A stretch of 64,000 nucleotides of DNA from Streptomyces sp. NRRL S-1022. Lineage in GTDB: Bacteria; Actinomycetota; Actinomycetes; Streptomycetales; Streptomycetaceae. Location of the stretch: contig NZ_JOIU01000009.1 in the NCBI RefSeq assembly GCF_000720135.1, positions 1-64,000 of the forward strand. Reading direction: 5' to 3'. Positions 30,002 through 38,271 of the stretch are shown here, piece by piece. The notes beneath the pieces were generated by a model. It was given only the letters and a program-made list of their open reading frames with translations, did no database searches and had not been told where the DNA came from. Numbering within the stretch: the stretch's first letter is position 1; every line of letters begins with the position of its first letter. The position numbers and the translations under genes are program-made.

Positions 30002-30745
30002 GTGCACAGCAAGTGGGTGAAGCGGTTCGACACCACCACGGCCCGCGGGCCGCGTCTGGTGTGCTTCCCGCACGCCGGCGGAGCCGCCAGCAGCTTCCTG
30101 CCGCTGGCCCGGGAACTCGCACCGGACGTCGACGTCGTCGCCGTCCAGTACCCCGGCCGCCAGGAGCGGTTCGACGAGCCGCCGGTCGAGGACATCGGCC
30201 GGCTGGCGGACCACATCGCCGCGGCCCTGCGCCCGCTCACCGACGGCCCCTACGCGGTCTTCGGCCACAGCATGGGCGGGCTGCTCGCCTATGAGACCGT
30301 GCGCCGCCTGGAGCGGTGGCGGCTCCCGGAACCGTCCCGGCTGTTCGTGTCCGGGCAGGTGCCGCCCCGCGAGCGGCGCGGCGACTACGGCACCGCCGCC
30401 GACGACGCCGAGATCGTCGCGGAACTGCGCGCGCTCGGCGGCACCGCGGCGGTCGTCCTCGACGACCCCGACCTGATGGCCCTCGTGCTCCCGGCCGTCC
30501 GCGCCGACTACCGGGCGCTGCGCGGCTACACCTGGACCCCGGGGCCCCCGCTGCGCTGCCGGATCAGCGCGCTGGTGGGCGACAGCGACCCGGTGGCCAC
30601 GGCCGACGCCGCGGCCGGCTGGTCGGCGTACTCCGTCGCCGGCGCCGAGGTGACCGCGTTCCGCGGCGGCCACTTCTACCTGGAGGAGCGGCTCACCGAG
30701 GTGGCCGCCCTCATCGACGCCACCCTCGGCGTGCACACCGGCTGA
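30002..30745 (+). CDS. Type II thioesterase (alpha/beta hydrolase)
   Basis: 247 residues of the GrsT/RedJ-type editing thioesterase family: LVCFPHAGGAASSF near the start, nucleophile GHSMGG near residue 88, GDSDP preceding the acidic region and a C-terminal GGHFYLEE with the catalytic His. These free-standing enzymes clear mis-primed or stalled carrier domains. It is the last gene of region 1, 58 bp after the SbnA-like gene on the same strand and followed by a hairpin. GTG 30002 gives the usual short N-terminus. Confidence 0.92.
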   Translation: MHSKWVKRFDTTTARGPRLVCFPHAGGAASSFLPLARELAPDVDVVAVQYPGRQERFDEPPVEDIGRLADHIAAALRPLTDGPYAVFGHSMGGLLAYETVRRLERWRLPEPSRLFVSGQVPPRERRGDYGTAADDAEIVAELRALGGTAAVVLDDPDLMALVLPAVRADYRALRGYTWTPGPPLRCRISALVGDSDPVATADAAAGWSAYSVAGAEVTAFRGGHFYLEERLTEVAALIDATLGVHTG

Positions 30746-30751
30746 GCCGCG

Positions 30752-30779
30752 CCGGCGACGGCGGATCCGCCGTCGCCGG
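30752..30779 (+). terminator. Hairpin terminator after the type II thioesterase
   Basis: A perfect 13-bp inverted repeat (30752-30764 with 30767-30779) starts 6 bp after the stop codon. It has no U-run. It marks the right end of region 1. Confidence 0.75.
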
Positions 30780-30925
30780 GGCCGCACACCGCGTGCGCGA
30801 TCGCGGCCCGGGTCACGGAGCGGTGAGGAATGAAAAGAGGCTGTCCGGGTGCCGTGCGCATGCCTGCGCGGAGGCGACCGCGGCGCCGCCCGGCGTCCCC
30901 TGCGGGCGTCCTCGCCGGTCCGCGC

Positions 30926-32503
30926 CTACGCGTTGTCGCGCGGAGCGGACCGCCGGCCCCGGGGCTGACCGCCCCGGCCGGTGCCCTGGCCGCTCTCCCC
31001 GCGGCCGGTCCCCGCGCCCCTGCCGCGCCCCGCGCCGCCCCTGCGGCGCCGGCCGCCGGACGATGCCTTGCCCTCGGGGCGGTTCTCGGCCGGTGCGGTG
31101 AGCACGACGGGCACGCCGGAGGGGGTGCGGGCGCCGGTGATCCGCTGCAGCTCGGCCTCGCCCGGGCGGACCCGGGCGGTGCTCGCGGCGATACCGGCGT
31201 CGTTCATGAGGCGGTCCACCGCGCGCCGCTGGTGCGGCAGGACGAGGGTGACGACGGTGCCGGACTCACCGGCGCGTGCGGTACGGCCGCCGCGGTGCAG
31301 GTAGTCCTTGTGGTCGCCGGGCGGGTCGACGTTCACGACGAGGTCGAGGCCGTCGACGTGGATGCCGCGGGCGGCGACGTTGGTGGCCACCAGTGCCGTG
31401 ACGTGGCCGTCCTTGAACTGGGCGAGCGTCCGGTTGCGCTGGGACTGGGACTTGCCGCCGTGCAGGGCCGAGGCGCGCACCCCGACGGACAGCAGGTGCT
31501 TGGTGAGCCGGTCCACCGCGTGCTTGGTGTCCAGGAACATGATCACGCGTCCGTCGCGCGCGGCGATCTCCGTCGCGGCGCCCTGCTTGTCGTCGTCGTG
31601 CACGTGCAGCAGGTGGTGGTCCATGGTGGTGACGGCACCCGCGGACGGGTCGACCGAGTGCACCACGGGGTCGTGCAGGTAGCGGCGCACCAGCAGGTCG
31701 ATGTTGCGGTCCAGGGTGGCCGAGAACAGCAACCGCTGGCCGCTCGCGGGCACTTGGTCGAGCAGCGCGGTCACCTGGGGCATGAATCCCATGTCGGCCA
31801 TCTGGTCGGCTTCGTCCAGGACGGTGACGCAGACCTGGTCGAGCCGGCAGTCGCGCCGCTCGATGAGGTCCTTCAGGCGGCCGGGGGTCGCGACGACGAC
31901 CTCGGCACCGGCGCGCAGCGCGCTCGCCTGCCGGCCGACCGACATGCCGCCGACCACGGTGGCGAGCCTGAGCCGCAGCGCGCGGGCGTAGGGCGTGAGC
32001 GCGTCGGTGACCTGCTGGGCCAGTTCCCGGGTGGGGACGAGGACGAGGGCCAGCGGCTGCCCGGGCTGGGCCCGCTGTCCGTCCAGCCGGGCCAGCAGCG
32101 GCAGGCCGAAGGCGAGGGTCTTGCCCGAGCCGGTACGGCCCCGGCCCAGGACGTCCCGGCCGGCCAGTGCGTTCGGCAGGGTGGCCGCCTGGATCGGGAA
32201 GGGCGCGGTGACGCCCTCGGTGCCCAGTGCGGCCAGCAGCCGTGCGGGCATGTCCAGTTCGGCGAACGTCGCGACCGCCGGCAGCGGTTCGGTGAGGGTG
32301 ACCGGCAGGGCGAACTCCTGCGGGCGCGGGGCGGAGTGCGCCGCCGGGCCGCCCTTGCGTGCGGAGCCCGTACGGGGGCCCTGGCGGCCGGACTCCTGGG
32401 CGCGGACGCGGCCGCCGCGCGCGGCTCCTGCCGAGCGCGCGGACCTGCGGTCCGCGCGGAAGCCGCCGGACGTGCCGCCGGAGCGACGGGGGGTGCGGTT
32501 CAT
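30926..32503 (-). CDS. DEAD-box ATP-dependent RNA helicase
   Basis: A 525-residue helicase with a basic, Ser/Arg/Gly-rich N-terminal extension of about 65 residues and an RGG-like C-terminal tail. The core has the Q-motif region (PFPIQAATLPNALAGRDVLG), Walker A TGSGKT, DEAD box (VLDEADQM), SAT (LLFSATLD), and the motif VI variant HRGGRTARAGE. It probably unwinds RNA structure in the cold or in ribosome assembly. The cold-shock gene just upstream on the same strand supports an RNA-remodelling role. ATG 32503 matches the start of the basic extension. Confidence 0.93.
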   Translation of the reverse strand: MNRTPRRSGGTSGGFRADRRSARSAGAARGGRVRAQESGRQGPRTGSARKGGPAAHSAPRPQEFALPVTLTEPLPAVATFAELDMPARLLAALGTEGVTAPFPIQAATLPNALAGRDVLGRGRTGSGKTLAFGLPLLARLDGQRAQPGQPLALVLVPTRELAQQVTDALTPYARALRLRLATVVGGMSVGRQASALRAGAEVVVATPGRLKDLIERRDCRLDQVCVTVLDEADQMADMGFMPQVTALLDQVPASGQRLLFSATLDRNIDLLVRRYLHDPVVHSVDPSAGAVTTMDHHLLHVHDDDKQGAATEIAARDGRVIMFLDTKHAVDRLTKHLLSVGVRASALHGGKSQSQRNRTLAQFKDGHVTALVATNVAARGIHVDGLDLVVNVDPPGDHKDYLHRGGRTARAGESGTVVTLVLPHQRRAVDRLMNDAGIAASTARVRPGEAELQRITGARTPSGVPVVLTAPAENRPEGKASSGGRRRRGGAGRGRGAGTGRGESGQGTGRGGQPRGRRSAPRDNA

Positions 32504-32671
32504 CAGGGAACCCTTCCTCGATGCGGCGTATCGAGGAATTCCGTCCAGCGGTGACGACCGCACGAGGATTCGCAAGAATGAGCCGAAGAAAAAGTGAAGA
32601 ACGGAGCTCTCGGTGCGGTGACCGGAGGCCTCCGTGGTCCGGGAATCCGGAAAGGGGCTCAGACATGACCG

Positions 32672-32700
32672 GGGGCCCGCACCCCGAGAGCGCGGGCCCC
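32672..32700 (-). terminator. Hairpin terminator downstream of the cold-shock gene
   Basis: A 9-bp perfect stem (32672-32680 with 32692-32700) encloses an 11-nt loop, 49 bp beyond the cold-shock stop codon. It probably ends or attenuates that transcript before the helicase gene. Confidence 0.65.
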
Positions 32701-32748
32701 AGCCACATGATGCGCGAACCACTGGTTCGCGACGATTTCGCGTCAGCG

Positions 32749-32952
32749 TCAGGCGGGAACGATGTTCTCGGCCTGCGGGCCCTTCTGGCCCTGCGTGACG
32801 TCGAAGGTCACCTTCTGGCCTTCCTGAAGCTCGCGGAAGCCGGAGGTGGCGATGTTCGAGTAGTGCGCGAACACGTCGGCGCCGCCGCCGTCCTGCTCGA
32901 TGAAGCCGAAGCCCTTTTCCGCGTTGAACCACTTCACGGTGCCAGATGCCAT
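32749..32952 (-). CDS. Cold-shock protein, CspA family
   Basis: A 67-residue single cold-shock domain with both RNA-binding motifs, KGFGFIEQ (RNP1) and VFAHYSNI (RNP2), and the conserved start [11 protein letters not shown]. It binds single-stranded RNA or DNA and acts as an RNA chaperone. GGGAGATT precedes the ATG. The long structured leader (to about 33180) is typical for this family. Confidence 0.97.
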   Translation of the reverse strand: MASGTVKWFNAEKGFGFIEQDGGGADVFAHYSNIATSGFRELQEGQKVTFDVTQGQKGPQAENIVPA

Positions 32953-32973
32953 ATTGAATCTCCCTCGGAGGGC

Positions 32974-32990
32974 AGTGCGGACTCCGCACT
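32974..32990 (-). promoter_or_regulatory. Hairpin in the cold-shock gene leader
   Basis: A 7-bp stem (32974-32980 with 32984-32990) and 3-nt loop lie 22 bases upstream of the start codon, close to the ribosome site. Further upstream, TCCGGAAAG/A occurs twice in tandem (about 33023-33040). Leader folding could tune translation with temperature, as in other csp mRNAs; this is inference. Confidence 0.4.
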
Positions 32991-33182
32991 TTGCGGAGCC
33001 GAGTCGCCGCCATGATCACCCCTCCGGAAAGATCCGGAAAGCTCTGCAAAGAAAAAAATCTCTGGCAACCAAAACTGCAACTGCTATCACGCTAACACAC
33101 GTCGGTTGGCATCGCCCGGATGTTATGCGAGGCGTCCGGCAATTCTCGTGCCGTCGTAGGCTGAAATTCTGTACCGGCGGGA

Positions 33183-33521
33183 CTAGGTATTCGCGTCGCG
33201 CTCGCCCAGCCGCCGACGCATGTCCCGGTTCTGGCGCAGGGCGTCCTCCAGCTGGTCCTCCAGGGAGACGATGCGGCACGCGGCCTCGACGGGCGTGCCC
33301 TGGTCGACCAGTTCCCGGGCGCGGGCGGCCACCCGCAGCTGGCGCCGGGAGTAGCGGCGGTGGCCGCCGTCCGAGCGCAGGGGCGTGATCAGTCCCGCCT
33401 GGCCGACGGCCCGCAGGAATGCGGGGGTGATGCCGAGAGCGTCCGCGGCCCGGCCCATGGTGTAGGCGGGGTAGTCGTCGTCGTCGAGGTTGCCGGCGGC
33501 AGGGGCGTTCTCGGCGGGCAT
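33183..33521 (-). CDS. MerR-like helix-turn-helix regulator
   Basis: 112 residues with one MerR-type winged helix: YTMGRAADALGITPAFLRAVGQAGLI, then GGHRRYSRRQL, followed by a short coiled region and no effector domain. The start is set at ATG 33521, where AAGGTG precedes; upstream frame extends to 33593 but reads as non-coding. It lies next to the cold-shock and helicase genes on the same strand. Target unknown. Confidence 0.82.
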   Translation of the reverse strand: MPAENAPAAGNLDDDDYPAYTMGRAADALGITPAFLRAVGQAGLITPLRSDGGHRRYSRRQLRVAARARELVDQGTPVEAACRIVSLEDQLEDALRQNRDMRRRLGERDANT

Positions 33522-33831
33522 GGCACCTTCGTTTCGGGGGACGCGGCGGGAGGCCCAGGCGTGCGGGGCACCTGCGCCCGGCGGACCGGGCACCCTCTGC
33601 CTCCTCCCGCAACCCTATCGCCGCCGGGCGCACAGATCTGGTCCCGCCGTGACAGATTTCCGGCGGGACCGCCTCCTGTGTCACCCCCGCACCGGCGCTC
33701 ACCCGGATCGACGCGCTCCGCGGTGAGCCACCCCCCGGGCCGGCTTCGTGCCGCGGATCCCGGCAGGGGTGTAACGCGGCGGCACCCCCACCGCGTGTAA
33801 GAGGTGACGTCCGACCACGAAGGGACACACG
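33522..33831. other. Intergenic region between divergent genes
   Basis: This 310-bp stretch should hold the promoters of the MerR-like gene and of the gene at 33832. I see no repeat, hairpin or RNA gene that stands out, and no clear -10/-35 pair. Confidence 0.5.
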
Positions 33832-34383
33832 GTGGGGGAAGCACCCGCGGACTACCCGGAGTTCGCAGCCGCCCGCAGCGGGCCGCTGCTGCGGACCGCC
33901 TGCGAGAAGTCCTCGTCCCCGGCCCCTTCGACGGCGGGGCACCGGGTGCCGGGCGCCCGGGTGGCCGAGGTGCTGCGGTCCCACCTGCCGCACGGCGGGA
34001 CCGTCTCCGACCTCAACGCCGGCGACGGTCTGGTCCAGCTGGTGTACGACGACGGCCGGGGCAGGAACATGGTGGAGGTCGACGCGCAGTACGACATGAC
34101 CGCCGCCCTGGCCGGGCACATGGGCTGCGCCGGCGTCGAAGGCGACTGCGAGGCCACGACCCTGGCCGACGGCACCAAGGTCAAGAAGGTCAAGGGCCCC
34201 TCGGAGAAGGGCGGTCCGGCCGTCGTGTGGCTGGCCGACATCCTGTACCCGGACGGCCGCCGGGTCACGGCGCGGGAGGTCAACTCCTACGCCGAGAGCG
34301 CCCCGGTGACCCGTCCGCGGCCGGCGCTGGGCATGGACGAGCTGCTGACGATCGCCCGCGACAGGCGGTACTTCACCGGCTGA
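33832..34383 (+). CDS. Hypothetical protein
   Basis: A 183-residue protein of no family I recognise. It is soluble, without signal peptide or membrane segment. After a Ser/Pro-rich linker (residues about 25-40) a conserved-looking domain contains DLNAGDGLVQLVYDDGRGRNMVEVDAQYDM, split by three Cys (near 29, 103 and 109), and ends with a helical tail (MDELLTIARD). GTG 33832 is preceded by AAGGG. Codon use is typical of the genome, so it is probably real. Similar domains may occur in membrane-anchored streptomycete proteins; this copy lacks an anchor. Confidence 0.65.
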   Translation: MGEAPADYPEFAAARSGPLLRTACEKSSSPAPSTAGHRVPGARVAEVLRSHLPHGGTVSDLNAGDGLVQLVYDDGRGRNMVEVDAQYDMTAALAGHMGCAGVEGDCEATTLADGTKVKKVKGPSEKGGPAVVWLADILYPDGRRVTAREVNSYAESAPVTRPRPALGMDELLTIARDRRYFTG

Positions 34384-34423
34384 GCGGCACCGGCCCGCGT
34401 GCCGTGGCCGGGCGGCCGGCCCG

Positions 34424-34741
34424 TCACGCGGGAGGCAGCAGGTCCGCCGCCGGTTCGCCCATGAAGACGCTGTGCGTCCCGGGCACCTGCTCCGCCAGTC
34501 CGGGAGGGATGACGTGGACGAAGGTGCCGGCGCAGCCCGGGACGTCGTGCACCAGGGCGGGTATGTCCGTGACGTTGAAGACGACCGAGAGGTGCGGTAT
34601 CTCGAAGCAGCCCTTCGGGCTGTCGTGACGCACTCCGTCGATCACCAGGAACCCGTTCGCGGCGAGCGCCGACGAGGGGACGGCGAGCGCCAGCACCCCG
34701 GCGGCGCCGAGGGTGGCGAGTGTCGAGCCGATGCGGCGCAT
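34424..34741 (-). CDS. Small secreted protein
   Basis: 105 residues with a clear Sec signal peptide: MRR, a hydrophobic stretch of about 20 residues and an ALA-ANG cleavage site near residue 28. The mature part has two Cys (KGCFEIPHL and DVPGCAGTF), probably a disulfide. GGAGGG precedes ATG 34741. Function unknown. Confidence 0.78.
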   Translation of the reverse strand: MRRIGSTLATLGAAGVLALAVPSSALAANGFLVIDGVRHDSPKGCFEIPHLSVVFNVTDIPALVHDVPGCAGTFVHVIPPGLAEQVPGTHSVFMGEPAADLLPPA

Positions 34742-34836
34742 GGACCCTCCTGACGTGCGGCCGGGCACGTCCCGGCCTGTAACCGACCGTACGGACCCGG
34801 CTCCGCGCCGCATCCCGGCGTCCTCCGGACGGGCGA

Positions 34837-34985
34837 CTACGCCCTCGGGAAGAGCGTCGCCGCGACGTGCCGGGTGTCGGTGTACTCGACGACGGAGACG
34901 ATCCTGCCGTCGCGCACCGTGAAGACGCCGCCGCAGCGGTTGTCGTAGGTGCCGCCGTGCACGGTCTGGGCCCGGGAGGTCCATT
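34837..34985 (-). pseudogene. C-terminal remnant of a SnoaL/NTF2-like protein
   Basis: About 48 residues ending at TAG 34837 (TYDNRCGGVFTVRDGRIVSVVEYTDTRHVAATLF) match the last strands of SnoaL-like ketosteroid-isomerase proteins. No start codon with a ribosome site and no N-terminal half of the fold are visible; upstream codons in frame read as non-coding. I interpret it as a truncated relic, possibly cut when the GDSL/TetR pair arrived. Confidence 0.55.
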
Positions 34986-35151
34986 CGGCCGGCTCCCCGG
35001 CGTCGTCGGGCCGCCCTCCGGGCGTCTCCGGCGGTGCGGCGTACGGCCATCCGACCGCGTGGCGCGGCGCCCCGGCCAACAACGACGCGGCACGGCCGAC
35101 AACGTGCGGTTGTCGCACCGGGTCGGGGGCGGACGGGCGCCCATCCCAGCG

Positions 35152-35180
35152 TTGACAATACATACGGTCGACCGCACACT
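35152..35180 (+). promoter_or_regulatory. Promoter with palindromic operator upstream of the GDSL hydrolase
   Basis: TTGACA at 35152-35157 is a perfect -35 box; CACACT at 35175-35180 is a weak -10 at 17-bp spacing. Between them lies the perfect palindrome CGGTCGACCG (35165-35174). A similar element occurs directly before the TetR gene, suggesting that regulator binds here. Confidence 0.55.
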
Positions 35181-35187
35181 CTGATCC

Positions 35188-35856
35188 ATGACGACTCTCA
35201 CCGAGGAGACCGACCCTTTCTGCCTCCCCGCGGCCGACGCCGCGGCGCTCCTGTCCCACGCCCCCTGGCAGCGCTACGCCGTCATCGGCGACAGCCTCTC
35301 CGCAGGGACGGGGGACACCAGCCCCGGGTACGGCGAGCAGGGCTGGTCCGACCGGTTCGCGGACGTCCTGCGGTGGGTGAGGCCCGGCCTGGCCTACCTG
35401 AACACGGCGGTGGACGGCGCCACGACGCTCGACACCCTCGCCCACCAGACCGCCGCGATGCGGGACTTCGCCCCGGACCTGCTGCACCTGCCGTGCGGGG
35501 CCAACGACCTGCTGCGCCGCTCACCGGACTTCGGGGAGATCGAGCGGAACCTGCGCACGCTGTACGAGGTGGCGGCCGGCACGGGCGCGCAGCTCACGAC
35601 GTTCACCCTGGGGCGCGCCTACACCGTGCCGGTCTTCCCCGACTGGACGGACCGCGTGCGTACCCTGAACGGCCTCACGCGCACCCTCGCCGACGCCTAC
35701 GGCGCCGTGGTCGTCGACATGTGGGACCACCCCGTCAACTCCCGGCAGGACCTGCTGAGCGCGGACCGCATCCACTTCGCCACGTCGGGCCAGGCCGTCA
35801 TGGCGAGCGAGATGACCAGGGCACTGGCCGCCGCCCTGGCCCGCCGCACGCCCTGA
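35188..35856 (+). CDS. SGNH/GDSL-family hydrolase
   Basis: A 222-residue esterase/lipase-like enzyme with block I VIGDSLSAG (Ser nucleophile), block III GANDL and block V DRIHF carrying the Asp-His pair. There is no signal peptide, so it is likely cytoplasmic. The ATG follows the TTGACA promoter closely. It is probably co-controlled by the TetR gene that follows 47 bp downstream. Substrate unknown. Confidence 0.9.
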   Translation: MTTLTEETDPFCLPAADAAALLSHAPWQRYAVIGDSLSAGTGDTSPGYGEQGWSDRFADVLRWVRPGLAYLNTAVDGATTLDTLAHQTAAMRDFAPDLLHLPCGANDLLRRSPDFGEIERNLRTLYEVAAGTGAQLTTFTLGRAYTVPVFPDWTDRVRTLNGLTRTLADAYGAVVVDMWDHPVNSRQDLLSADRIHFATSGQAVMASEMTRALAAALARRTP

Positions 35857-35890
35857 GATCCGGCGCCGGCCGCCCCGCGTTCACCACGGG

Positions 35891-35904
35891 TACGATCGAC
35901 CGTA
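35891..35904 (+). promoter_or_regulatory. Near-palindromic site at the TetR gene start
   Basis: TACGATCGACCGTA is palindromic except for one central base pair and overlaps the ATG of the TetR gene. It shares TACGRTCGACCG with the site at 35163-35174, so both could be operators of this TetR protein. Confidence 0.5.
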
Positions 35905-36545
35905 TGGACACGGGGGCGCGCACGGCCGCCACGGGGGCGGACACGGTGTCGATCACCGACAAGCGCCTGCTCAAGGGGGCGCGCACGCGCGAGACCGCAC
36001 TGCGGCGCGCAGTCGACATCGCCTCCCTCGACGGACTGGACGACGTCAGCTTCGGCCGCCTCGCCACCGACACGGGCATGAGCAAGGCGGGCATCCAGAC
36101 CCTGTTCCGGTCCAAGGAGCTGCTCCAGCTCGCGACCGTCGACTTCGCGCGCGGCATGTTCGTCGACGCGGTCGTCCGCCCGGCGCGGGAAGCGGCTCCC
36201 GGAGCCGACCGGCTGCGCTCCCTGGTCGAGCACTGGATCGACTACGCCGAGGCCCCGCTGTTCGAAGGCGGTTGCTTCCGCGTCGCCAACATCGCCCGCT
36301 TCGACAGCAGGCCGGGACCGGTCCGCGACGCCCTCCTGCGCGACCAGCGGGAATGGCTCGACACCCTCGGCGGGGAACTGCGGCACGCCGTCGCCTCCCA
36401 CCAGATCGCCGCACTCGACGTCGACCTCGCCCTCTTCCAGCTCGACGCCGTGCTCTGCGCGGCCAACACGGCGCTCCGCCTGGGGGACGAGGACGCCGTC
36501 GCCAAGGTCCGCCGCACCGTGGACGCCCTCCTCGGGACGCCCTGA
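35904..36545 (+). CDS. TetR-family transcriptional regulator
   Basis: 213 residues. The N-terminal TetR helix-turn-helix spans about 28-75 (RETALRRAVDIASLDGLDDVSFGRLA, MSKAGIQTLFRSKELL), followed by an all-helical ligand domain with FEGGCFRVANIARFDSRPGPVRD. It is adjacent to the GDSL hydrolase gene and to a shared palindrome, so auto-repression together with control of the hydrolase is likely. Confidence 0.92.
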   Translation: MDTGARTAATGADTVSITDKRLLKGARTRETALRRAVDIASLDGLDDVSFGRLATDTGMSKAGIQTLFRSKELLQLATVDFARGMFVDAVVRPAREAAPGADRLRSLVEHWIDYAEAPLFEGGCFRVANIARFDSRPGPVRDALLRDQREWLDTLGGELRHAVASHQIAALDVDLALFQLDAVLCAANTALRLGDEDAVAKVRRTVDALLGTP

Positions 36546-36772
36546 ACCCGCCGCGCCGGGCTCCCCGCCGTAGTACCGCGGTACCACCCGCGAGACCGGG
36601 TTCAGGCCCCTGGTGCCACCCGGATCGCCGAGGTCACGGGCCTAGCGTGGACCGGGAGGCGCCGGGCGTGGCGGGCGCCGGGGTCCGAGGGAGAGGACGC
36701 GCGTGATCGAGGCGACAACTCAGCAAGAGATACGGGGAGAAGACGCGACCGCGTCCAGGCGGTGATCTTCGC

Positions 36773-37053
36773 CTACGACCACGGCCTGACCCGGCCCCGG
36801 CCGGCAGCAGGGCTCCCGCGCAGCCCGGCGGTGCGCCGGCGGGCCAGGGGCGCCGAGCGCCGTCGTACCGCGGTCGTCACCGCACCGGCCACCAGGGCGC
36901 CGGCGACGGCCGGCACGCGAATACCGCGAGCCCGTACGACGACCAGGCCGGGGCCCTGTCGTCCAGCCGGCCGGGCGAGTGCCGCGCGAGGCGTATGACG
37001 TCCGCCCAGGCGGAGCCGTCCACGGAGGGGGGCCCGCCGGAAGCGGCGCTCAC
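36773..37053 (-). pseudogene. Frameshifted N-terminal fragment of a PAP2-like membrane phosphatase
   Basis: GTG 37053 overlaps the DedA stop (GTGA) and opens a frame with VDGSAWADVIRLARHSPGRLDDRAPAWSSYGLAVF, which resembles the start of actinobacterial PAP2 phosphatases. That frame stops at 36877. The hydrophobic continuation (PAVAGALVAGAVTTAV) is in another frame that runs to 36773. None of the three phosphatase motifs is present. A frameshift plus 3' loss of a gene formerly coupled to DedA is the best explanation. A genuine small coupled protein of 58 residues is the alternative. Confidence 0.5.
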
Positions 37054-37718
37054 CTGCTGCCTCCCTTCGCACCGGCACCCCGGCGGGCGCGCAGCACTTC
37101 GGCGAGCAGGGGGAGCAGCGACACGACGACGATCAGCGCGACCAGCGGCAGCAGATAGCGGTCGACGTCCGGGACCGAGGACCCCAGCGCGTACCCCGCG
37201 AGGGTGAGGCCGACGCTCCAGACGAGTCCGCCGGCCACCTGCCACAGCGTGAAGGTCCGCACCGGCACCTCCAGCGCGCCCGCCATCGGGTTCAGCACCG
37301 TCCGCACCACCGGGATGAACCGGGCCAGGACGACGGCCTTGGCGTGGCCGTACCGCTCCAGCAGCTCCTCGGCGCGCCGCACGCCCTCGTGCAGCCGCCG
37401 GGACCGGCTGCGGCCGATCAGCGCACCGCCCGCCTTGCGGCCGATCAGGTACCCGCACTGCGCCCCCGCGAGCGCGCCGACGGCCGCCGCGACCAGCAGC
37501 GGCGCCAGGGAGAGCCGTACGGCCCGGTCCGCCGTACCCGTGCACAGCAGCCCCGCCGTGAACAGCAGGGAGTCGCCGGGCAGGAAGAACCCGATCAGCA
37601 GCCCCGTCTCGGCGAACAGCACCACTCCGACCCCCAGCACGCCGAAGGCGGCCAGCAGCGAGTGGGCGTCGAGCACGTTGACAGCCAGCTGCGCGGCCAC
37701 GTACGGCGGACTGGTCAT
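37050..37718 (-). CDS. DedA-family membrane protein
   Basis: A 222-residue DedA/SNARE-associated (VTT-domain) protein: GVVLFAETGLLIGFFLPGDSLLF, then GYLIGRKAGGAL, and FIPVVRTVLNPMAGALEVP with the conserved Arg and Pro. There are about five to six membrane segments. The family contains undecaprenyl-phosphate and phospholipid transporters/scramblases. ATG 37718 follows GGAAGG; a longer start at 37754 is possible. Confidence 0.92.
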   Translation of the reverse strand: MTSPPYVAAQLAVNVLDAHSLLAAFGVLGVGVVLFAETGLLIGFFLPGDSLLFTAGLLCTGTADRAVRLSLAPLLVAAAVGALAGAQCGYLIGRKAGGALIGRSRSRRLHEGVRRAEELLERYGHAKAVVLARFIPVVRTVLNPMAGALEVPVRTFTLWQVAGGLVWSVGLTLAGYALGSSVPDVDRYLLPLVALIVVVSLLPLLAEVLRARRGAGAKGGSR

Positions 37719-37877
37719 GGGGGCCTTCCCTGCTGTTCGGCTGGAGGCGAGCACCCGGGGGGCGAGTGACTACACCGAAGTAGACGGTCTACCGAACTGT
37801 AGACGAACGCGCCCGGAGATCGGCGGATCGCCGGGTGCCATGTCACCTCGCGGCCGGGCCGCATAAGCTCTGCTGTC

Positions 37878-38252
37878 ATGTCGAACCCTGATGAGCTGCT
37901 CGTCGCCATCTCCGCCGCTGTGGAGTCCGAGCGGAGCAATCAGATGTCGCTGACCGTGGTCGTCGGCGGTGCCGTCATCACCGGCCGGCTCGCTCCCGAG
38001 GCGGTGTGGCGGGAGCGGGTGGCGGAGGTCCTGAAGGACTCGGACCGCCTCGGCCCGTTCTCCGAGATCTTCGCCGGCGGCCCACGAGGCGGCGGGGCGG
38101 GCCGCGGCGAGCCGCCCACGCATCTGCACTTCCATCTCGCCCGCATCCTGCAGGGCAGCCTCGGCATCCCGGAGACGGGTGGCATGTACCGGGTCGCGAT
38201 CAAGGACATCAGCGCCTGGACCGTAGGCGATCTCAGCTACTTCGACCACTGA
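37878..38252 (+). CDS. GvpU-like small protein
   Basis: A 124-residue soluble protein whose pattern (SLTVVVGGAVITGRLAPEAVW, then THLHFHLARILQG and GMYRVAIKDISAWTVGDL) resembles the gas-vesicle accessory protein GvpU. No other gas-vesicle genes are in the window, so a role in gas vesicles is doubtful. The assignment is from remembered family patterns. Confidence 0.6.
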   Translation: MSNPDELLVAISAAVESERSNQMSLTVVVGGAVITGRLAPEAVWRERVAEVLKDSDRLGPFSEIFAGGPRGGGAGRGEPPTHLHFHLARILQGSLGIPETGGMYRVAIKDISAWTVGDLSYFDH

Positions 38253-38271
38253 CGGCGCTCCGGGCGGCCGG

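Noticed and set aside
36573..36584. Perfect 12-bp palindrome GTACCGCGGTAC after the TetR gene
   Set aside because: Single copy in a gap with no gene start nearby; chance is likely in GC-rich DNA.
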